A stretch of 64,000 nucleotides of DNA from Bradyrhizobium paxllaeri (GTDB taxonomy: Bacteria > Pseudomonadota > Alphaproteobacteria > Rhizobiales > Xanthobacteraceae): NCBI RefSeq assembly GCF_001693515.2, contig NZ_CP042968.1, positions 3,410,001 to 3,474,000 of the forward strand. Reading direction: 5' to 3'. Of this stretch, positions 17,293 to 26,000 are shown in pieces (position 1 is the stretch's first letter; every line of letters starts with the position of its first letter). Under the pieces are notes generated by a model. That model was not told where the DNA came from and did not search any database. It saw only the letters and a program-made list of their open reading frames with translations. Position numbers and translations under genes: made by a program.

Positions 17293-17823
17293 ATGGCGAT
17301 CTACGAACTCGACGGGCAGGGACCTGAACTCCCCGCAGACGGAAACTATTTCATCGCAGATACCGCTGTCGTGATCGGCAAGGTGCGCCTGCTGAATTCT
17401 GCCAGCGTGTGGTTCGGCGCGGTGCTGCGCGGCGACAATGAGTGGATCGAGATCGGCGAAGGTTCCAACGTGCAGGACAATTCTACCTGCCACACGGACC
17501 CCGGCTTTCCGCTCACGATCGGCAGCAACTGCACCGTTGGCCACAACGTGATCCTGCACGGTTGCACGCTTGAAGACGACGCGCTCGTCGGAATGGGCTC
17601 GATCGTCATGAATGGCGCGCGAATACGCCGCGGTAGCGTCGTCGGCGCAGGCTCCATCATTACCGAAGGCAAGGAGTATCCCGAATATTCCCTGATCATC
17701 GGTTCGCCCGCACGCGTGGTCCGGACGTTGACGCCGGAGCAGTCGACGGCGATGGGGCGTGCCGCGAAGTCCTACGCGCGGAACGGGCCACGATTCAAGA
17801 ATGGACTGAAGAAGATCGGCTGA
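17293..17823 (+). CDS. Gamma-class carbonic anhydrase family protein
   Basis: 176 residues of left-handed beta-helix (hexapeptide) repeats. The three zinc-type histidines are H67 (STCHTDPG), H84 (TVGHNVI) and H89 (LHGCT), matching the gamma carbonic anhydrase pattern. RGDNE (47-51) is the conserved Arg-Asp stretch at the trimer interface. Cytoplasmic, interconverting CO2 and bicarbonate if active; many family members have low or unknown activity. It starts just after a hairpin that overlaps its ribosome site. Confidence 0.9.
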   Translation: MAIYELDGQGPELPADGNYFIADTAVVIGKVRLLNSASVWFGAVLRGDNEWIEIGEGSNVQDNSTCHTDPGFPLTIGSNCTVGHNVILHGCTLEDDALVGMGSIVMNGARIRRGSVVGAGSIITEGKEYPEYSLIIGSPARVVRTLTPEQSTAMGRAAKSYARNGPRFKNGLKKIG

Positions 17824-17859
17824 AGACCCGCCGGTCCACACCCGACATTCAAACGCGGC

Positions 17860-18027
17860 TCAGGTGCCTTCGCTCTCGTTCGCCTCGCGAGGGCCGGCCA
17901 CCTTTTCGTGGCCGGCCGCCCAGAGCGCATGCTCCTCGCTGCCGTTCTGATACGGATTGGCTTCCGCCGGAATGTTCTGGCGCGCGGCGCGCTCGCCTTC
18001 CTCGAACGGATCCGGGGCGGAATTCAT
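17860..18027 (-). CDS. Ribosome-modulation-factor/CrpP-like short protein
   Basis: 55 residues: begins MNSAPDPFEEGERAARQN, continues with IPAEANPYQNGSEEHALW and AAGHEKV. The pattern of a PF..G..AR..N segment followed by NPY..GS....W..GH is that of the Rmf/CrpP-fold family, whose founding member pairs ribosomes in stationary phase. Function here is by resemblance. The start ATG overlaps the stop of the preceding gene (ATGA at 18024-18027), so translation is probably coupled. Confidence 0.75.
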   Translation of the reverse strand: MNSAPDPFEEGERAARQNIPAEANPYQNGSEEHALWAAGHEKVAGPREANESEGT

Positions 18028-18251
18028 GACGGCGTCTTTCCGGTTTTCGATCTCGCCTTCCGCGCGGTGGTGACCTTCGAAACGCCGGCGCTCTTTTTCA
18101 GCGCATCCTTGAGGTCGATGGGAATGCCGTGCTTCTTGAACAGGTCCGCAAAGGCTTCGTCAGCCAGCTCCTGAAATGTCGCCATCCGGTCGCGTGCAAG
18201 CTGTTTGAGCTTGTCGAACGTGTCGTCGTCGAAGGCGATCAATTTGCGCAA
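18024..18251 (-). CDS. Ribbon-helix-helix-like small DNA-binding protein
   Basis: 75 residues. MRKLIAFDDDTFDKLKQLARD gives a short beta-strand then helix, and FQELADEAFADLFKKHG a second helix, as in Arc/CopG-type proteins. The tail is basic (TTARKARSKTGK). Probably cytoplasmic and DNA binding; no target known. First gene of a two-gene unit with the Rmf-like protein. Confidence 0.65.
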   Translation of the reverse strand: MRKLIAFDDDTFDKLKQLARDRMATFQELADEAFADLFKKHGIPIDLKDALKKSAGVSKVTTARKARSKTGKTPS

Positions 18252-18362
18252 GCGCGATCACTCCGGGCGTCGAGCGGTTGTGAATTGAATGATCTGGCAC
18301 GGGAATCGTTCCGGCAGGAACAAGGTCTGGTAGCCATCGTTGCTCCGAAAAGGAGATTTCCG

Positions 18363-18803
18363 ATGAAGCTGGCGTCTGTAACAGCCGCAGTTGCGGCAAT
18401 CACAATCCTGATATCCCCGGCCATGTCGCTCGCCCAGAGTGCAGGCGGATCATCCGCCGGTGGCAGTAGCGGAAGCGCTGCCGGCTCGCCGAGCGCAGGC
18501 TCCGCGGGTGCCGGATCGCAGGGCATCAGCGGCGTTCCTCCTGGGCCCGCCGCCCCCGGCGGATTGAACAATGCTGGCGAAGATCCGAGCGGCGCGGCGA
18601 ACTCGGTAAGGCGCGCGTCGCCACCCGCGCCCGGCACCAACACGCTAGGCACCGCCCAGTCTTCAGGTCGTGGCGTCAACACCGAAAGCGGTGTAACGAC
18701 GGGCTCGGGAAGATCGGCGGGGTCAGAAAGCGTTGACGCAGCAATCTCTGACGAGAACAAGGCGGTCGATCGCAAGATCAAGAGCATTTGCCGCGGCTGC
18801 TGA
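18363..18803 (+). CDS. Secreted Gly/Ser/Ala-rich protein
   Basis: 146 residues. Clear signal peptide (MKLASVTAAVAAITILISPAMSLAQ), then low-complexity GGSSAGGSSGSAAG, a Pro-rich part, and a folded-looking C-terminus (DAAISDENKAVDRKIKSICRGC) with two Cys. ATG 18363 has AAAGGAG upstream at proper spacing. Periplasmic or secreted; no family recognised. Confidence 0.7.
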   Translation: MKLASVTAAVAAITILISPAMSLAQSAGGSSAGGSSGSAAGSPSAGSAGAGSQGISGVPPGPAAPGGLNNAGEDPSGAANSVRRASPPAPGTNTLGTAQSSGRGVNTESGVTTGSGRSAGSESVDAAISDENKAVDRKIKSICRGC

Positions 18804-18944
18804 TCTTCCAACGACAGTCGCGCAGAAGTGAGCAAGATTACCCCGCCACTTCCGAGAACTCGTCCTAGAGTTGGTTCGGGATCTATGAGGATCCGACGCC
18901 GAAAGCGTCGAGCGTTCGAATGCGAAATCACGGAGGGATGGGTC

Positions 18945-19562
18945 ATGTTACGCAAGATGATGATCGCCTTGTTCGCATGCGCATCGGTCGCCATGCTGGT
19001 GCCGGACGTGGCTATGGCCCAACGCGGGTTTGGCGGTGGCGGTGGCGGCTTCCGCGGAGGCGGCGGAATGGGAATGGGCGGCGGTGGTTTCCGCGGTGGT
19101 GGGATGGGAATGGGCGGCGGTTTCCGCGGCGGTGCGATTGGAGTGGGCGGCGGCGGCTTCCGGGGCGGCGCGATTGGAGTGGGCGGCGCCGGCTTCCGGA
19201 CTGCGGCGATTGGCGGCGGTTTCCGTCCGGCCGTGATTGGCGGCGGCGGTTTCCGCGCGGCCGCGTTGCCGGCGGCCGGATTTCGCGGCGGCACCTTTGC
19301 GGTCAACCGCTTCGGCGGCTTCCACCGCGGATTCAGGCATCACCGGAGATTTCCGATCGCCGCGGCGGCAATCGGTCTAGGCCTAGGTTACGGCCTATAC
19401 GGCGGCTACTACAACGATTATTATGACTACGGGTATCCGTATTACGCCGGATACGGCTACGACGATTCCTACTATTACGGCGATGGCGGCTGCTACATCG
19501 TTCGGCGAAGTGTGCTTACGCCGTTCGGCTGGCGCATCCGCCGCGTGCAGGTCTGCGTCTGA
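18945..19562 (+). CDS. Glycine-rich secreted protein with GGGFRGG repeats
   Basis: 205 residues. Signal peptide MLRKMMIALFACASVAML...AMAQ, then about nine short repeats of the GGGFRGGG type, a His/Arg-rich stretch (FHRGFRHHRRF), a small hydrophobic turn and a Tyr/Asp-rich tail (YYNDYYDYGYPYY) ending in VRRSVLTPFGWRIRRVQVCV with paired Cys. The ATG at 18945 is preceded by GGAGGG. Probably exported and surface or periplasmic; function unknown. Confidence 0.75.
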   Translation: MLRKMMIALFACASVAMLVPDVAMAQRGFGGGGGGFRGGGGMGMGGGGFRGGGMGMGGGFRGGAIGVGGGGFRGGAIGVGGAGFRTAAIGGGFRPAVIGGGGFRAAALPAAGFRGGTFAVNRFGGFHRGFRHHRRFPIAAAAIGLGLGYGLYGGYYNDYYDYGYPYYAGYGYDDSYYYGDGGCYIVRRSVLTPFGWRIRRVQVCV

Positions 19563-19666
19563 TCCCGTCAGGCCCAGATGAATAGCGCGGTCTCGGTGAT
19601 ATTACATCGAGGCCGCTGTTTGATATTTCTTGCTGATACCGTCTGCATCGCATGAGGATGTTGAAC

Positions 19667-19816
19667 ATGCTCACAGCGCCCGCATTGACATTGATGTTCT
19701 TGATGGTGGTGGTTGCTCTGGGTGCCGCGTTCGTCTGGATGTTCTGGGAAATCGAGCAGATGATGTCCAGGCTGCGTCGGATGTCCAGACCGCATCGCAA
19801 GCGCGACGGCATCTAA
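19667..19816 (+). CDS. Small single-pass membrane protein (49 residues)
   Basis: ATG 19667 has GAGGA (19655-19659) at normal distance. Product MLTAPALTLMFLMVVVALG continues into one membrane helix ending VWMFWEIEQMM and a basic tail (RLRRMSRPHRKR). In-frame ATGs at 19652 and 19658 are alternatives. Positive-inside topology is consistent with a real inner-membrane microprotein. No family known. Confidence 0.45.
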   Translation: MLTAPALTLMFLMVVVALGAAFVWMFWEIEQMMSRLRRMSRPHRKRDGI

Positions 19817-19920
19817 TAGCTGATGTGACATTGCGCGGTCTGTCTCGCGCGACGCGCGACGATTCACGCCCGATATCTGCAATTTTCCGATAAATTGCGC
19901 TTGTTGCTTGATACATCCTT

Positions 19921-19960
19921 AGATGGGAACCTGTCAGGTTCCATCTGCACGAAAGCGTGC
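19921..19960 (+). promoter_or_regulatory. Tandem hairpins upstream of the adhesin
   Basis: AGATGGGAACCTG/CAGGTTCCATCT (19921-19946) forms a 12-bp stem with one bulged G. It is followed at once by GCACG-AAAG-CGTGC (19947-19960). About 65 bases ahead of the adhesin start, in an AT-richer stretch. It could be a regulator site or a leader structure. No poly-T follows. Confidence 0.35.
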
Positions 19961-20024
19961 ATGTCCGACAAAGAACTTGGGAGACGAGAAGTTTGCGGTG
20001 CCGCCTTAAGCGGATGGTGGTTCA

Positions 20025-23000
20025 ATGATCGTCTCATCCAGGTCGTGTCTTTCGTCGTCCATCCAGTCGTCCACCAGGGATTTTCGAACTTCCGTCAGCC
20101 TGATCGCGCTGTTATGCGGCCTCAGTTGCGCGCAACCGTTGATGGCGCAATCGCTGCCATCAGGCGGAACGGTGGCGAGCGGGAATGTTTCGATCGGCAA
20201 GACGTCGCCGACCAGTCTTACAATCACTCAGTCGAGCGCCACCGGCATCGTCAACTGGTCGAGCTTCTCGGTCGGGCAGGGCAATCAGGTTCAATTCAAT
20301 AACGGGAGCGGTGCGACGCTGAACCGCGTGACCGGTAACGTGCCGTCGTCGATCAACGGCGTGGTGTCGGCAACCGGCTCCGTCTATCTCGTCAATCCGT
20401 CGGGGGTCGTGGTTGGACCGACCGGCGTGATCAAGACCGGCGGCAGCTTCGTCGCCTCGACGCTGGATGTGAAGGACGCCGACTTTCGGGCCGGCGGCGC
20501 GCTGACCTTCAGCGGCAACAGCAACGCCTCGGTCGTCAATCTCGGCAAGATCGGCGCGTCGAAGGGCGACGTCGTCCTGATTGCGCGCCAGGTTCGCAAC
20601 GACGGCTCGCTGACGGCACGCAACGGCACCGCCGCATTGGCGTCCGGCAGCGAGGTGCTGCTGAGCGACGGCTCGCTCGGCAACGGCAAGGTGCTGGTGC
20701 GGCGCCCAGTGCAGGACGGCGAGATCCGCAACAGCGGCGCGATCCGCGCCACGGAAGTGGAATTGCGCGCCAATGGCGGCAACATCTACGCGCTGGCCGG
20801 CAATACCAATGGTGCGATCTCGGCAACCGGTGTTGCCAACAAGGGCGGGCGCGTTTTCCTGACCTCCGAGGGCGGCTCGGTCAACGTAACGCAGAAGGTG
20901 GTGGCGCGGCGCATCCGGGCGGATGCCCCGGTCGCGCCTGCACGTCCAAGCGGACCGCGCTCTTTCACTGGCGGCGATGTCGTCGTTAGCGGCGACAAGG
21001 TGGTGGTCGGCGGCGCCGTGACAGCGAAGGGCAGTGACGGCACCGGCGGGACCGTGGTGGTGACCGGCAAGGACGTCACCCTGACCACGGGCGCAAAGAT
21101 CGACGCCAGCGGGACGTCCGGCGGCACCGTGCTGATCGGCGGCGACCGCGCCGGCGGATCGGACGCCGCGCGGAAATTTCTGCCGCAGGCGATCGCCAAT
21201 GCGCAGAACACGACGATCGAGGCGGGTGCGACGATCGCGGCCGACGGCACGTCGGGCGCCGGCGGCAATGTGGTGGTGTGGTCGGACGGCACGACGTCGT
21301 TCGGCGGCGCGATCAGCGCCACTGGCTTGCGCGGCGGCTTCATTGAGACCTCAGGGCATACGTTCGACTTCGCGGGCGGCCGCGTCAATGCCGGTCCCGG
21401 CGGCACCTGGCTGCTTGATCCGGTGGACCTGACGATCAACTCGACGCTTGCCAGCACCATCGCGAGCGCGCTCAACGGCGGCAGCAACGTCACCCAGGAG
21501 ACGAACGCGGCCGGCAGTGGCGGCAGCGGCGACATTACGGTGACCAGCGGGATCAGCTGGTCGACCAGCGCAACGCTGACGCTCAGCGCCTATCGCAACA
21601 TCGCGGTCAACGCCAACATCACCAGCACCGGCGGCGGCGGTGTCGTGCTGCGCGCCGACAATGCCGGCACGGGCACCGGCACCGTGACGTTCGGGGGCGG
21701 GCAGGTGTCGACCGCGGGAACGGTCTCGATCTACTACAACCCGACCGGCAGCAGTTCGACGGTCAACACCACCAAATACACGGCGCCGACGCAGACGAAT
21801 TTCAGCGGCAACGTCGTGGGCGGCGCCGCGCTCAAGACGAACATGCTGGTCAACAATGTCTTCGACCTGCAGAACATGAACAACAACAAGGCCGGCACCT
21901 ACGTGCTCGGCCGCGACATCGATGCCGGCATCACGTCCACCTGGAATAGCGGGGCCGGGTTCCAGCCGATCGGTGGCAGCAACTCCTTCACCGGGAATTT
22001 GGACGGCCAGGGCCACACGATCTCGGGCCTCTTCATCTATCGGCCGTCAGACCAATACGTCGGGCTGGTCGGCTATCTCGCCGCCGGCAGCACGGTAAGC
22101 AACGTCGGCGTTATTGATGCGACCGTCACCGGCGGGACTACTGTCGGTGCGATCGTCGGCGGGAACTACGGGACGGTCAGCAATGTCTACTCAAGCGGAT
22201 CGGTCACCGCCATCTCTGCCGGCGCTGGCGGGCTCATCGGCTACAACTTTTACAGCCTGTCGAATGGTTACTCGAACAGCACTGTGCGCGGACCGTTGTA
22301 TGTCGGCGGCGCCGTTGGGTTGAACAATTGTGCCAATCCCTGCGTCAATTTTCCCGGCTTGGTATCGCAGGTCTATGCGACGGGCGCTGTGATCGGTACG
22401 GGCACTGGCCCAACTTCTATCGGCGGCCTCGTCGGCTTCAATGGCAGCTCAGTCACGGCGTCCTATTGGGACAGCTACACCAGCGGACAGACGCTCGCCA
22501 TCGGCAGCGGTTCAGGCGGCGTGACGGCCGTGACCAGCGACCCGGCGCAATCCGCCGCTGCCAACTACGCCTTCAAGCAGAGCGCCTATGGCAGCTTCAG
22601 CTTTCCGGGAACCGGCACGACCGGCTGGTACATGGTCGACGGCCAGACCCGGCCGTTCGGCCGCTGGGAATACCAGACCACCATCACCAACGCACACCAG
22701 CTTCAGTTGATGGCGATGAATCTCGGTGCGAGCTACACGCTGGCGAGCAATATCGACCTCAGCTCCAGCCTGGCGGCCGTCAACGGCAAATATCCTGGCA
22801 TGTGGTCGTCGGCGGGCTTTTCCCCGATCGGCAGCACCGCCGCGCAATTCACCGGGGCGTTCAACGGCCAAGGGTACACCATCGCCAATCTGACCATCAA
22901 TCGATCGACCACCGACGATGTCGGGCTGTTTGGATATGTTGGCGAGGGTGTAACGGTGCAGGACGTCGGCCTGCTGGGCGCCTCTGTGACCGGCGGGAAC

Positions 23001-26000
23001 CGTGTCGGCGCGCTGGCCGGTGCCAACGCCGGCACGATTACGCGGTCTTATGCGACCGGTGTGCTGAACGGCACCGGCAATAATGTCGGCGGGCTGGTCG
23101 GGAAAAGCACCAGTACGGGCAACATCACGCAATCCTATGCCAGCGGGACGGTCGGCAGCGCCAACTCTTATGTTGGTGGACTTGTCGGCATCAATGAAGG
23201 CACGATCACGGAGTCCTACGCGGTCGGCGCGGTCAACGGCGGGAGCGAGGTCGGTGGGTTGGCCGGTGGTAACGCCAAGGCTATCACGCGGTCCTACGCG
23301 ACCGGCGTGGTGAACGGCAGCGGCAATGATGTCGGAGGGCTGGTCGGGAAAAACGTTGGTACGGGCAGCAGTATCACGCAATCTTACGCCAGCGGGACGG
23401 TCGGCACTCCCAATTTTTATGTCGGCGGACTTGTCGGCTTCAATGAAGGCGCGATCGCACAAGCCTACGCCGTCGGGGCCGTCAATGGCAACAGCGCCGG
23501 AGGTCTCGCCGGCTACAGTGGCGGCACCATCATCCAGGCCTACGCGGCCGGGGCGGTGAGCGGCGCCAGCACGCTTGGCGGGCTGGTCGGCTATCACTCG
23601 GGCACGATCACTCAATCCTATTGGGATACGGCGACGACGGGCCGGAACAGCGTCATCGGAACTGGAGGCGTCAACGGCGGGATCGGCCTGACGACCAGCC
23701 AGATGCAGAATCCTGCCAGTTACGCGACCACCTACGCCGGCTGGGACTTCACCAACGTGTGGTCGGCGCCGAGCGCCGGCTATTATCCGCAGCTCTACGG
23801 GGTCAACTACGTCCTGCGCGTCGAGCCCACCAATGCGTCACGGGTCTATGGCGACGCCAATCCGGCTCTCACCTATACGACGACCTACGGCCTGCACACA
23901 GGCGACACATCAGCCATTCTCTCCGGCCTCTCGCTATCGACCGCGGCGACGACAACCTCCAATGTCGGTAGCTACGCGATCACAGCGGGCGGCAGCGTCA
24001 TCAGCACCACTGGGCAGGCCTATCGCCTGATCCAAACACCTGCCACGCTGACGGTGACGCCGCGGGCGATCACAGTGACGGCCGACGTCAAGAGCCGCGT
24101 CTATGGCGATGCCAACCCTGCGCTGACTTATCAGGTCGGGGGCTCCGGGCTGGTCAATGGTGACACGCTGTCGGGCGCGCTGGCAACATCGGCGACGACA
24201 GCCAGCAATGTCGGCACCTACGGGATCACCCAAGGTACGCTCGCGGCCTCGTCCAACTACACGGTGTCCTCGTTTACCGGATCAAACCTGACGGTCACGC
24301 CGCGCGCGATCACGGTGACGGCGGAAGCGAAGAGTCGCGCCTATGGCGATGCCAATCCGGCGCTGACGTATCTGGTCGGCGGTTCCGGCCTCGTCAACGG
24401 CGATACGCTGTCGGGCGCGCTGGCGACGTCGGCGACCACGGCGAGCAATGCTGACGTTTACGGTATCACGCAAGGCACGCTCGCGGCGTCGGGCAACTAT
24501 GCGCTGACCTATGCGGGTGACAACCTTACCGTGACCCAGCGCGCGATCACGGTGACGGCCGACGCCAAGAGTCGCGCCTATGGTGACGCCAATCCGCCCC
24601 TGACCTATCAGGTCAGCGGCGCGGGTCTGGTCAATGGCGATAGCCTGTCGGGCGCGCTAGTGACCTCGGCCACGGCGTCGAGCAACGTGGGCACCTACGG
24701 GATCGGACAAGGGACGGTGGCGGCGTCGGGCAATTATGCGCTGACCTATACGGGCGACAACCTCACCGTGACCCAGCGCGCCATCACGGTGACGGCCGAC
24801 GCCAAGAGCCGCGCCTATGGCGATGCCAATCCGGCACTGACGTATCAGGTCGGTGGGGCGGGCCTCGTCAACGGCGATAGCCTGTCGGGTGCGCTGGCAA
24901 CATCGGCGACGACAGCGAGCAATGCTGGTGTCTACGGTATCACGCAAGGCACGCTCGCAACCTCCGGCAATTATGCGTTGAACTATGCAAGCGCCGACCT
25001 CACCGTCACCCAGCGGGCCATCACCGTAACGGCCGATGCCAAGAGCCGTGCCTATGGTGATGCCAATCCGCCGCTGACCTATCAGGTCGGCGGTGCGGGT
25101 CTCGTCAATGGCGACAGCTTGTCGGGCGCGTTGGCGACGTCGGCGACCACAGCCAGCGATGTCGGTGTCTATAGCATTACTCAAGGCACGCTGGCGGCGT
25201 CAGGCAATTATACGCTGAACTATACGAGCAACAATCTCACCGTCACCCAGCGCGCCATCACCGTGACGGCCGATGCCAAGAGCCGTGCCTATGGTGATGC
25301 CAATCCGCCGCTGACCTATCAGGTCGGCGGTGCGGGTCTCGTCAATGGCGACAGCTTGTCGGGCGCGTTGGCGACGTCGGCGACCACAGCCAGCGATGTC
25401 GGTGTCTATAGCATTACTCAAGGCACGCTGGCGGCGTCAGGCAATTATACGCTGAACTATACGAGCAACAATCTCACCGTCACCCAGCGCGCCATCACCG
25501 TGACGGCCGATGCCAAGAGCCGTGCCTACGGCGATGCCAATCCGCCGCTGACCTATCAGGTCGGCGGTGCGGGCCTCGTCAACGGCGACGGCTTGTCGGG
25601 TGCGCTGGCGACCTCGGCGACGACAGCGAGCAATGTTGGCGTCTACGCGATCACGCAGGGTACGCTGGCGGCCTCGGGCAACTATGCGCTGACCTATGCG
25701 GGCAACAACCTGACTGTCACCCAGCGCGCCATCACGGTGACGGCGGATGCCAAGAGCCGCGCCTATGGCGACGCCAATCCAGCATTGACCTATCAGGTCG
25801 GCGGTTCCGGCCTCGTCAATGGCGACAGCCTGTCAGGTGCACTGGCAACGTCGGCGACCACGACCAGTAACGTCGGTACCTACGGGATCGGGCAGGGCAC
25901 GCTCACCGCTTCAGGCAACTACGCACTGACCTATACGGGCAACAACCTGACCGTCACTCAGCGCGCAATCACGGTGACCGCGGATACGAAGAGCCGCGTT

